DNA from: Carallia brachiata
Taxonomy: Eukaryota > Streptophyta > Magnoliopsida > Malpighiales > Rhizophoraceae
Direction: 5' to 3'
Length of the DNA stretch: 64,000 bases
Assembly: GCA_021464245.1 (NCBI GenBank)
Contig: JADCRB010000006.1
Coordinates: 3,648,280 to 3,712,279, forward strand
In this document: positions 50,331 to 60,741 of the stretch, one piece after another
Layout of the letters: each line of letters begins with the position of its first letter
Numbering within the stretch: the first letter of the stretch is position 1
Notes under the pieces: model-generated
Told to the model about the DNA's origin: nothing
The model's database searches: none
Seen by the model: the letters and a program-made list of their open reading frames with translations, nothing else
Program-made: the position numbers and the translations under genes

Positions 50331-52479
50331 AAAACACCCTTCTGCCCTATTGATTGAGCTATGAAATGTTCTACTACCCCACAACCCTTAAGCTTGGCTG
50401 AGTTTTGTTAAAACTTAATTAACTGAACATTACTTTATTAAACTGAAAATACAACACAGTAATATGAGAAGCACACACACTATTTATAACCTTTCAAACA
50501 TTAATCTCACCAAGCACACCAGCCACACAATAAACTAAGACTTTCAACCCCTTATATACTAGACACTACGAACTTTTGCTTCAATTCCAATATTGAAAGC
50601 ATAACAAACAAATCATGATTCTATTAGAACATTAAATCTTAATCTTAAACAAATTTGAATTAACCTCAACATTCTCCTCTTAATTCTAATTCGGTCATGC
50701 AGTCATTCACAACATCAATCACAACATCTGCTTCACTTAACAAAATTTTCAAACTTAACTAGGTCTTCAACAAACAAATTTTCAAATTAACATGATCATC
50801 AGGAGTCTCCTTGAAAATTGTTCTTTGAATTTCTTTTGACTAACCTCAATTTGGCCTTTGACTTTATTTGATCAATTCTTCCTTAAATGTTTCAATCTTC
50901 AAAAGAACTTGTAATAATCGACCTTTAATAAGGTCTGTGACTTTATTCTCTATGACACGTAATGTGGCAACTGTAGAGTACTTTTGTACCACCTCTTAGT
51001 TTGTTTGTTAATCACATATGGAAAACTAAACTGAGCATTTAAGGTCTCAATTCAACAAGTCCCTAACTCAAAGCTTTCTTTTAATTCTCAATTCCACAAG
51101 TTCTTCCGTTTGAGTTTTTTGATAAACTCACAAATATTTTCATCTGAGTATTATTTAGCTCTCAATTGCTGATAGCTTTAATATTCAATTCAACTCCTGA
51201 ATTTATCTTCAACTCCAAATAACTCTTCTTGGCTGCTTCATCGTATCTTAATGGCTTCATTGTATCTTTGACTACTTCATTAATCCTAAAATTAGGTCTC
51301 TTCTACTTTATTCTATCTTTCTTCTTTTTTCTTTTCTTATTCCTTATACCTATAATTATCAAATCATCAAATCTGTTCCAACTTCTTCTATTTTTCACGC
51401 TTGTCAAATCCTTCAATTTGTTTGTATATCTCTTCTTGCTTGTCCTTTGAGGGGTAAGGGCGGTCTGGTGGCTTTCCTGTGTGGTTCTGACAAGTTTATT
51501 TACTCTCTCTTTATGTGAATATGATGTTTGCTTTGATTAAATTCGAAAGATATCAAATCAAATCCCTCGTACAAAATACCCCATTCGAATATTTACTATT
51601 TAATCGCACTAATTTTTTGAAGTGACTAATGGTGGCTTCCGTTTAGTGATGCTTTGACAACTTTTGGTGGTACTTCGTGTTCTCTATACATGGTGGTAAT
51701 TCTGCTTCGTTGGCTTTTCGACTCAAAATAACTCAATGCAATTCCAAGATTGGCCCTTGTTTTCGATCAACCGGGTATGAAACTTGGTGGCAGTGACTTC
51801 TTAATCAAATAAGCTCAGATAAAATTTCAAAATATTTTTTCAAACTCATTGTTCCTCTACACCTGGAGACAATACTATTCTTGACTAGTCTTCTTTCATT
51901 CCTGAGATCAACACTGTTCTTCATTGGTTTTCTTTCATACCTGGAGATCAACAACTCTTGATTGGATTTCTTTTATACCTAAAGACACAACAGAATTCTC
52001 AACGAGTCTCTTTACATCCAGAGGCACGATCCTTCGATAAAATTTCCTGGATCAAACTTGACAATAACTTGCGGTCAAACCGTTGATAATGGCTCCCATA
52101 TTGAATCGGCTCTGATAATAGCTTTTGGATCGAACAACTCTAATTCAGGGTAAATTATATTTTACACCGTCAATATAGGGGGTAATTACCACTTACACTA
52201 ATGGCTTTTAGAAATTACTAAAAACATACTTTAGTATTTTTGGTAACAAAAACATCATCCGTCTACCTACTGTTAGTTAAAGTTAAATCTTATTGCAATA
52301 CTATCACTATAAATGTCCAAATGTAACAAAAATCCCCCCTTTGCAGCTGAACAAAAATTGAATGTTTGAACTAACAAAATCTCAGTAGAGACACCCAAAA
52401 ACAAGAGATTTCATCCCAACAACTAGAAATTTGAATCAAATTTCTGTTCTTGAGGTTTTTTTCTATATTTTTTTCACCA

Positions 52480-52985
52480 TAATTTCTTCTAGAAGTTAAT
52501 GTTGGAAGCTAGGAGCTAATTTAGTATGAGTAAACTATCAATCAAAGGCATTTGTACCTTCTCTCATCATCAAACGAAGAATCACAAAAGAATCATCAAA
52601 AACCCCTGAACACCAATCATAACATGGAAAGCAAATTGATCAATTATGGTGTTCCCAACAACTGTAACCCTTTGTGACATTGTTCAAAACAAACAAAAAG
52701 CATACACATTGTCGTCACTTTGAATGCAAATCAACCAAAGCGCTATCCACAAACAAATTGTTAGCAATTTACTCTTCTGCAGACATCATTGTATTTACAT
52801 CCCTCAAAAAATCTCAAACCAATACATGTCCTCAGCACACTCCTATAGATAAACACTAGCAGTGCATCTTTGTAATACCCATTTTGCGAGTATCAGAAAT
52901 TTGAGCCGTCCACGACACAATGGTTCTTTCAGACATTCCATCAAAAATCTTGCAAGCATGGACCGAATCAGTAACTTTGAAGTAA
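52480..52985 (-). pseudogene. captured pentatricopeptide-repeat (PPR) gene fragment
   Basis: Minus-strand translation in shifting frames gives DSVHACKIFDGMSERTIVSWTAQIS (about 52965-52895), NGYYKDALLVFI and RSVLRTCIGLRFFEG (about 52890-52800), NNLFVDSALVDLHSK (about 52770-52725) and, more weakly, DDSFVILRLMMREG (about 52610-52560). These are helix-pair wordings of plant PPR proteins of the PLS or E/DYW type. Stops and frameshifts interrupt every segment. Exact parent and borders are unknown. Confidence 0.7.
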
Positions 52986-52987
52986 AA

Positions 52988-53200
52988 GACAATCAATTTT
53001 CATGGACAAGTCTCTCTGCTTATTATCATCCGTATTGACCAAGATCTCATCAAAGATCGTGTAGAGATTGGGTGCATAGGAGACCGAACGCTGCACCATC
53101 TTATCATTCTTGCAAAACCAATGGTCTTACGTGTGCTTCTCTGTCGAAGCAGAATGTGCTTCGTGTTGTCTCTTTCGCTGGTATATCTGTTTGATCATCT
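52988..53200 (-). pseudogene. captured DNA topoisomerase II fragment (N-terminal ATPase region)
   Basis: On the minus strand one frame reads IYQRKRQ, then TEKHT, a stop, DKMVQRSVSYAPNLY and TIFDEILVNTDDNKQRDLSM. This matches the N-terminal GHKL ATPase region of eukaryotic topoisomerase II, where IFDEILVNAADNKQRD is nearly invariant. Compared with plant homologues, the stretch between YQRKRQ and EKHT is shortened, and the stop after EKHT breaks the frame. It covers only some 65 codons and cannot be functional as an enzyme. It lies next to the PPR relic in the same orientation inside the TIR element. Confidence 0.8.
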
Positions 53201-53774
53201 TCTTCCACAGAGCAGACGCTACTACTGGCTTCACGTTTGTGCTGTTGATCTTCTGCAACAGCACGACATCAATCATTACCATCGTTGAAATATATAGAAA
53301 TAGAGAACTAGTGTGATTGTCTAAAGATTGGATCAGATCCGAAAAAAAAGAAACTTAAGGTAATTTTTTTGGGTGACACAAAGACGGTGTCTGCTACTAG
53401 AGAAATTTGCACAGAAAGGGCAGAGGGCGAGGAGCCAATCTAAGTTTGAGAAAAGAAGACACGAAAAACTTACAAATATTAAGGAAAAAAAGCAACGAAA
53501 TCAATTAGCTAGGGTTATATCAAGAGATGGTTTGAAATCGCTTTAGAATTCATTAGAGAGAATAAAGGGCTTCTTGCGGTGGTTGGGTCAAAGTAAATTA
53601 GGGTTTTGTTCTTATAAATATATAGGGGTTACTTTCGTCTTTTCACAAGTTTCATCTATCTTGACTTTTTTCGTTAGTCTTACGGTGTTTTTTGTAATTT
53701 CCAAAAACCATCTGTATAAGTGGTAATTACGCCCTATACTGACAGTGTAAAATGCAATTTACCCTTGATACCGC

Positions 53775-54040
53775 TGTTAGAACTTAATTAATTGTACACT
53801 ACTTTATTAAACTGAAAATGCAACATAACAATATGAGAAGCACACACACTAATTATAACCTCTCAAATATTAATGTCACCAAGCACACTAGCTACAGAAT
53901 AAATTGAGACTCTCAACTCCTTATATCTTAGACACTACAAACTTCTACTTCCACTCCTATACTGAAATCATAACAAACAAATCCTGATTTTACTAAAATA
54001 CTAAATCTTAATCTTAAACGAATTTGAATTAATCTCAACA
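53775..54040 (-). repeat. right (5') LTR, 266 bp
   Basis: Same length and ends as 50406-50671 and clearly alignable throughout, including GAGAAGCACACACACT and CATAACAAACAAATC. The copies differ at many positions (roughly one in eight by eye), indicating an old insertion. Confidence 0.78.
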
Positions 54041-55482
54041 AGTCCCAAATGAGTTCTAGTCCATGAGGAAACAGAAACGTGGATGCCGACATCTAATGTA
54101 CAAAATTGTCATCCATAAAATTTTCCCATCTGCGAAATTTTCCTTGCATTTGCAATGAAATATCAGGTACACTTATCATGTGTTGGAGCATGAAAAATCA
54201 GTAGTTTAGCTAGGCACTATTAATTGCATGCCTTCTATTGTTAAAAGACACTCAAGTATGTTAGAAGGTGTTGGCAAACAAGCACTCTTACTTTCTCTTC
54301 CCACTGACAAGCTTTTCTTGCTTAAAAATTGCATTCATTCCTCTAGCTGTTTTCACGTTTTATGCTAGCAAGTAACCCTCGCAAGTTTTTAGACTTCCCA
54401 AAACAGACAAAGTAAACATCAAAAATTTGAAAGCGAATTGCCAAAATAAAGGTGAACTCAACTCGTGCTCTAGCTTTTCTCAATAAATCAATCCTTTCAA
54501 AAAGAGCCCATCGGGCTGAAAGCATGAATGAAAAATAGGTTTATCATACTTGTAAAAATTCACAATCTCAAGAAATCAATCATTCCAAAAGTTTAAGTCG
54601 TTGGAAGAGGCCTAAAATAAGAATAATTTATTAAACTCTAGGGCATGGGTACAAATCCCGAAATTTTTTACCCGATTTTTTGTCCAAATACAACAGGTCT
54701 TCATTTTTCTGCAAAGCCATTAACGTTTCAACAACTATTGGACACTACCAAAAACAAACAAGTTGTGACCAAATATTGATGGCATTGTATAGGGTGGACC
54801 ATAATCGAAGTTAAGTATTCAGGGCCATCCAGTGAGGGAATTGTTCTAACTGTTTTTTTTTTTTTTGTCGTTTAGAGCTAATACCTAGTTATTAGAGATG
54901 GGAATGATGAAGGGACTGAGATTCAACTTCAAGCTACTACATCCAATCACCTGCTGAGTCTTTACTGTCCTAAATACTTACCAAAACCTGTCCTAATACT
55001 CATAATGCAGTAATTGGACTTCTATTTGTGTTCCCTTTTGAGGTGATCAAGAATCACCAAATTAGTATTCTATAAAGTGAATTTATTATTTACTTTAGAG
55101 AGAAATAACACTAAGTGGTTTTACTTTGATAGTTTTAAAGTAGTTATACAGTCTCATCAACGATATTTGGAATATGACAATTTATATTTTTATTTTTATT
55201 TGAATTTAATCATCCAATAACTCATATCATCATTTTGTAACTATTTAAAAATTATTTAAATGAAGCTATTAAACTTTTTCCTTTAGAGATATACAATATT
55301 TATAACCTCACAAGTCATTTTGATCTGCAACAAGCTCGGCTGCGTCTTTTTCTAGTCGTGTTACTTATAATGAACCGTAATAACTGTAAAATTTTAATCC
55401 TAATTTTTATTCCGATTGACTATATTAATATATATTTTTTCCTCATCTTGCTTTATTATGAAATAAATCTTGTGGTGCATAT
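54041..55482. other. intergenic, no gene recognised
   Basis: AT-rich sequence with no gene. A stretch near 54560-54660 (AAAAGTTTAAGTCGTTGG, ATTAAACTCTAGG) resembles the decayed retroelement fragments near 27180-27411. A T run lies at 54854-54867. Confidence 0.35.
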
Positions 55483-55840
55483 TATTTACATATGATTTTT
55501 TTTTTTGGCCAGAAAAAAAAAAAGAATCTATCGTGGGTATGTCAGTTATCGGATCTACGGGCTAGGCTGGGGGTTACCCATTTTATACCCATTCAACCCT
55601 ACTTATAAGAGGGGACCCACCACTCGATCACTGTTGGGCACTGTTGGGACCGCACGTAACGCTCTCAAGCCAACCAAGTGTTGCGAATTGTAAACTGAAG
55701 CGTGCGCCCACTAGACATTGTTGGGCTTCTTCCAAGAGGCAAAGCCTCAGATGCAGCTTGTGGGATTCGAAATAGGGTCGTGAATGGGGAAAGTACGCCG
55801 GTTTACCACCAAGCTACCACCTCAGACGATATTTACATAT
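55483..55840 (-). mobile_element. tRNA-derived SINE (336 bp) with perfect 11-bp target-site duplication
   Basis: TATTTACATAT at 55483-55493 recurs at 55830-55840. On the minus strand the element starts at 55829 with GTCTGAGGTGGTAGCTTGGTGG (A-box region), has a B-box-like CTATTTCGAATCCC about 40 bases on, and ends in an A-rich tail, seen as T runs at 55497-55507 on the plus strand, after a second A run. The open frames inside are incidental. A truncated relative is at about 56590-56760. Confidence 0.85.
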
Positions 55841-56207
55841 ATATCTTTCTCATCGATGAGGATTAGTAAGTGATTGTTTCGTAAATTAGAGTTATAAAAT
55901 AATACCTTCGAATATAAGAATTTTATATGGAATTGGTAGTTGGGTTCTCTTGTCAGTGACCTATGTAGGAAAATGGATTCAGTTTTCACCTATGAAAAAA
56001 ACATTAACTGTAATGTGTTAGATTTAATAATAAATTTATCATCATAAAATATAAGTTTTTTTGAATCTTGAAAGTAAATATAATCATGTAAATAGTACTT
56101 TAAATAACATCATTGATGCTTAACTTACTAATCGATTTCTTTTTCCTGACCTTTACCGTAATTACGTGCCTTTAGATAGAGTTTTTGTGTGTATTAAGAA
56201 GAGAATA

Positions 56208-56267
56208 TGTATATACATATATATGTATATATACGTATGTATGTATGTATGTATGTATGTATGTATT
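56208..56267. repeat. (TA)/(GTAT)n compound microsatellite
   Basis: TATATACATATATATGTATATATAC is followed by about eight GTAT units (56235-56267). It lies in plain intergenic sequence. Confidence 0.9.
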
Positions 56268-56589
56268 AATGCTCAGATAAACAACTGAGATTAGTTTACT
56301 TAATAGATTATCTCTTTATTGATTAGGTCATATTATGAATATTTATCAAAATACGTATTCTTTAAGTTTAGTCTTGAAAGACTAATTGTCTTTGTCTTGT
56401 CTCCACCCTGAACGTGGACTAAGGTGTGTTCTTGGCATTATTTAAGTGGACAGTAGAAATAGCCCACACGATTGTATGAATTTTTGTTTATTAATTGGCT
56501 TGATTAACTATTGAAATCGAGACTCTTGACTCTAGTACCTGCAAACTAAAGCCTTGTATGGTTGATTGTATTAACTTTTATACTAGTGG

Positions 56590-56760
56590 AGTTTTTTTTT
56601 TGAAAGAAAAAAAAATGCATCGTTGATATATGAGTCATCGCATGTATGGGCCGAGATCAGGGGTTACTCATTGACGTCTTCATTCAATCTCCCCATATAG
56701 AGAACCACCACCCAAGTATTGTTAGATCCGAGCAAACTTCCTTAAACCGACCACGGTATT
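56590..56760 (-). mobile_element. 5'-truncated relative of the SINE at 55494-55829
   Basis: T and A runs at about 56591-56612 are followed by CATCGTTGATATATGAGTCATCG, GGGCCGAGATCAGGGGTTAC, CATTCAATCTCCCC and ACCACCCAAGTATTGTTAG. These align in order with the tail half of the 55494-55829 SINE (ATCGTGGGTATG, GGCTAGGCTGGGGGTTACCC, CATTCAACCC, ACCACTCGATCACTGTTGG). The promoter half is missing. No clean duplication is found. Confidence 0.6.
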
Positions 56761-56907
56761 AACAAATTTGTAATAATGGAATTCAACAATGAATATTAGC
56801 ACAAATACATTAAAGGCCACCAATTCGGATCCATCTAGCTTGACATTAAGGATTTAAAAAACCTTGCATTTATACGTCTCTTTTCTTCTCTTCATAAAAA
56901 AAAAAAA

Positions 56908-57249
56908 GGTTAATATATAAAAATATCACTAACTTTGTATAAAGTAACAAATCTAGCACAAATTTTAAAAAGTAACAGTTTATCATTCTTTGAATTTTTT
57001 TGTAACAAATCTAGCACACAATGATTCATATGAACATAATCTATCAATTTTGATGACAATTTATAAATATGCCAGATATGTTAGTGTTTGGTGACATATA
57101 CAATTGACACATTATTAAAAGTTCAAAAAGTTTCACAACGTGCTAAATTTGTTTCAAAAAAATTCAAAGAGGGGTAAACCGTTACTTTTTAAAGTTGGTA
57201 ATAAATTTGTTACTTTATGCAAAATTAGTGATATTTTTATATATTAATC
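56908..57249. mobile_element. MITE, ~342 bp (copy 2 of the family at 28904-29264)
   Basis: The left end GGTTAATATATAAAAATATCAC pairs with the right end (AGATTAATATATAAAAATATCAC in reverse complement), followed on both sides by AAAGTAACAAATxTA and AAAAAGTAACxGTTTAxC blocks. Order and wording agree with 28904-29264, including the central TTCATATGAACAxAATCTATCA. The flanks are A runs on both sides, compatible with an A9 target duplication but uninformative. Confidence 0.75.
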
Positions 57250-58045
57250 TAAAAAAAATTGTTCTCTATGCACGACCAATAATTGAGCTCTCCAAGTCAA
57301 GTTTGAAAGAACATTAACTCAATGTTTATAAAAAGACGTGAATCAAAAGTATAAGAAGAATTTTGTAGACGCCACATCCTAAAAAAGGATGTGAACTAAA
57401 GACATAGAAGAATTTTGTAGATTCCACATCCTAAAAAAGGAAGAAAAAAGGTAATAAGTCTAGGTTGAATGTCCCAAGGTATCTTTGTTAAGTTCAGTAA
57501 AAGAGTTTTGAAACCTAAAGAACGTTTGTTCTAATTTCTCAATCAATAGTCAAAAAATAAGAGAAGTCTTATGCTTATTTATAGGCAAAGTCAAGTTGTT
57601 GAGTTTTAACCTTACTAAGACTAGAAAACCCTCTAAGACTAAAAAACATGGTTCCACTCTCATAAAGAAAACTTGATTCAACTGAAATAAGAATATAGAC
57701 TAATTCCTACCAACAATTAGATTGAGTTTAAATAAAACAATATTTGGCCCAAAATAAAAATCAAAACTCTAAATTAAGTCAACCAAACTAACTAGGTCCA
57801 AATAGCTCTTGTAGGCCCAAATTTGAACAACTCGGTCAAAGTGCTCCTCTTACACTTGGATCACGTTGATATAGGCTTGAGAGACCACCAAGCTCTCTCG
57901 ACCTCCATGAGTATTTCTTAATGATCAAGTAACACCACTTGCTCCACTTCAACCTTCATGTGCGGTGCTTGTGACCCAAGCATCCTCTACTAAGAAACTT
58001 AGAGCCTCTTTCAACTTCTTAGCTCTACTTCTCATGATCGAGTTA
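57250..58045. other. intergenic or retroelement-associated, no gene
   Basis: A short direct duplication is visible at about 57350-57435 (GAAGAATTTTGTAGAxxCCACATCCTAAAAAAGGA twice). The remainder probably belongs to the retroelement whose RT relic follows, but no frame is recognised. Confidence 0.35.
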
Positions 58046-58049
58046 TCTG

Positions 58050-58530
58050 GAATGTGCAATAGATTATTTGGGTTGGTCTTCGTGCTACATTGATTGCCAT
58101 CATTCTAAAATTGATCTCAAAAGTAGATATCATCATATTAGAATAAAAGAGGGAGATGAATGGAAAATTGTTTTAAAAACTAAGTATGGATTGTATAAAT
58201 GGTTGGTTATGTCATTTAGTTTGACTAACGCGCGTAATACATTCATGAAGTTGATGAATCACATGTTGTGTGCATTAATTGTTAAAATATTGTCGTTTAT
58301 TTTGATTATATTCTGATCTATAGTAGGAACCTGCACAAGCATGTTGAACATTTGAGATGTGTGTTGGAGTATTGAGGAAGGAGATATTACATGCTAACCT
58401 TAAGTATTGTGCATTTTGCACAAATCAAATTATTTTCTCAAGTTATGTGGTCTTTCCCAAAGGCATTGAAGTGGATGAAGAAAAGGTAAAGGCTATTCAT
58501 GATTGGTTCCCATCCATTGAAGCTTAACCT
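58050..58530 (+). pseudogene. Ty3/gypsy reverse transcriptase relic
   Basis: The plus-strand frame 58068-58316 reads [55 protein letters not shown], the RT core of plant Ty3/gypsy elements. The catalytic YxDD region that should follow is lost by frameshift and substitution (SFILIIF-stop). After it, further segments match in other frames: HVEHLRCVLEVL (about 58345), then KGIEVDEEKVKAIHDWFP (about 58460-58510). No integrase, gag or LTR was found nearby. A dead fragment. Confidence 0.82.
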
Positions 58531-60339
58531 CACTATAATAATTAAGCCATTGAAGCTTGTAGTGCCTTGGGTGCTCTGTTGTAGGTAAACAGCTTCTCTA
58601 CTAACAAAGTGTAGGCATAATTACTTGAGTTTGCCTATAAATAGACTTATAACACTTCTCTTATTTTCAGACTTATTGATAAAGAAATTAGAACGAACAT
58701 TCTTTGGAATTTCAAAATTCTTCTACTGACTTATCAAAGATACATCCTCGTGGTATTCAGTTTAGTCTTTTCATTTTTCACCTTCCTTGTTCTTTTTCTA
58801 AGTGTGGCATTTACAAAACTCTTCTATACCGTTAGTTAGCAACTCTTTATAGGCCTCACATATTATGTCACAATTGTATTTACAAATGAGCTCAGATACC
58901 TGGATGGAGTATTAGGCCTGGAAAGCTTACGCACTCATTTGACCTTTTTCTCTTTGTTTTATTTTCTTACGCATTTTTTTCAAAAAAAAATAAAAAGTTA
59001 ATTTAACTCCTCATAAATCCCGCTATCTTTTCTCTCCAACTCTCTCTCTCTCTCTCTCCTGTCTCACATCTCCGTCTCCCCGTCCATCAATCTTTTTCCT
59101 TATAATTGTATTGGCTTATTTTCAATGCAAAGGCTTGCAAAACAACAATTTCTACTCAAACAAATATAAGAGAAAACTTGTGTTGTACCCAAAAAAAAAA
59201 AAAAAAAACAGAGAACAATTCTGTGTTAACAAAATATTGAAGATACAGAATGAGTTAATTTTAAATTGCATGCTCTTTTGTTCTCTTAGCCTAATATGTA
59301 AAATCACAAATGCAACCAATTAATTCGACAACTAAATCGTTTCTCAAATTTAATTGATTTACGCACCAAACCGTAGTTCATATATGATAATACTCCATTA
59401 AATTCCTTATTGTAGTATGAGACTCATTCAATATAAATTACACAATTAGTATGGTGATTCTTGCCACCTCTCATTGTCCTTTTTAAGATCTAACTTCCAT
59501 ATCTGGAAAATTAAAATTAAAATTCGCAGAGGTGTGCCTGAAGCACAAAACTATCATAAATATTGATGACTTGAAAATAGGTTAAAATGGATTTATTTTA
59601 ATCTAGGAATAAAAGTGTACGAGTTTATTGGTTATTGTAACTATAGATCAAGATTAAAACAATTTTATTTGAATAACTCATTTACTATTGACAGACCCAC
59701 CACCTAAATATTAATAAAATTAAATGAGATTATGCCACTAAACACGATTCTAAAGTTTGAAATTCATCGTTACATTCATCCATTCTTTAGTCAAAACTAG
59801 CCCCTAACTTTTAACGAGGGAAGCTGTGAGTGCGAGAACTTAAACTTAACTTATCAACGTACAAACACATCTACTTTCTACCAAATTACCATATCGGCTA
59901 GTGATTAAAATGGATTAGGCCGCATATCTTGAGCACCTGAATGCCAGCCCAGTTCAAAGGAATTTCTTAGTGGTTTCCCCAGAGAAACCCTAACGCAAAA
60001 GCAAACACGAGGGCTTTCATTTAAGGAAACCTCCTCGTAGCTTAACCAATAACAATGTACCACTGCGCCTCCGGAATTTCGGTTTCTGATTTCTGAACCA
60101 ACAAAAGGTTAGCGTATAGTTTCAAGTTTCTGTTTGTAATTTTTGTAAATTTTTGTTCTCTCATTTTCTTTTTTGTTTAATCTTTGTTACTGTATGAATG
60201 GTCTGTGCTCCTTTCCTTGCATTTAGGAATTGCTTTGCTTTGTTGCCAAAAGAGAAGTCGGTTTCTTTTTTTCATTTTTCCCAATATTCGAAGTCCAACT
60301 AGTCCAGAAAAGAATGATAATGAACTGACTGTATAGATT
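58531..60339. other. intergenic, no gene recognised
   Basis: Contains a (CT)n tract (about 59041-59060) and an A run (59191-59208). A compositionally different stretch at about 59960-60110 (AGAAACCCTAACGCAAAAGC, CTCCGGAATTTCGG) looks like a plant 5' leader, but no coding exon can be joined to it. Confidence 0.35.
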
Positions 60340-60741
60340 AGCTGGTTCATTAGCACTATATCGCGGAAGGGTCAGGAGTTTGGCCCCACCTCTTCCGAAT
60401 CCTTTCTCACCTAGTGGTAACTTGTGCTTTGACCCTTAAGACCCAAAAAAAGAGGAAAAAAAAGGGAATGGGATTGCCATAAAATTCTCATTATTGAAAA
60501 GTCATTCTTCTGCCCCAACAATAATTGAGGATAATTGAAGCAGCTAGTTCATTAGCACTATATCGCGGAAGGGAAAAGGTTGGGAGTATAACCCCACCTC
60601 TTCCAAATCCTTTCTCACGTTGTTGTAATATGGACTTTGACCCTTCATAAGACTTAAATAGAAAAAAGGAATGAGACGGCCATAAAATTTTCATTATTGA
60701 AGTCGTTCTTCAGCACCAACAATTATTGAGGATAATTGAAC
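60340..60741. repeat. ~200-bp tandem duplication, two copies
   Basis: 60340-60540 and 60542-60741 align throughout: both open AGCTxGTTCATTAGCACTATATCGCGGAAGGG, continue CCCCACCTCTTCCxAATCCTTTCTCAC and GACCCTT, and end ATTGAGGATAATTGAA. They differ by scattered substitutions and small indels, so the duplication is not recent. Function unknown. Confidence 0.85.

Larger units (their letters stand above)
52158..53764 (-). mobile_element. Pack-type TIR element (~1.6 kb) carrying pieces of two host genes
   Basis: The left end AGGGTAAATTATATTTTACA, continuing into GGGGGTAATTACCACTTACA and TTAGAAATTACTAAAAAC, is matched in reverse complement by the right end (AGGGTAAATTGCATTTTACA, GGGCGTAATTACCACTTATA, TTGGAAATTACAAAAAAC). 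That gives inverted repeats of about 75-80 bp at roughly 85% identity. Between them are minus-strand relics of a PPR gene and of DNA topoisomerase II, with no transposase. Long TIRs around assorted gene fragments are the signature of Pack-MULEs. The expected 9-bp duplication is not evident (flanks GCGGTATCA and GAATTAGAG on the minus strand), so the superfamily is inference. Confidence 0.72.
50406..54040 (-). mobile_element. LTR retrotransposon remnant bounded by two 266-bp LTRs
   Basis: Direct repeats 50406-50671 and 53775-54040 are both 266 bp, start TGTTARAACTTAATTAA and end CTCAACA on the plus strand. Inside the left copy, the reverse complement reads GAATTAAGAGGAGAA immediately before TGTTGAGG, a polypurine tract, so the element is in minus orientation. 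On the other side, just within the right LTR, GCGGTATCAAGGG resembles the start of an initiator-Met primer-binding site, and a second one (ATTATCAGAGCC) lies near 52116. The interior (50672-52157) has no intact frame. Flanks AGTTT and AGTCC could be a decayed 5-bp duplication. A TIR element (52158-53764) sits between the right LTR and the interior. Confidence 0.75.
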
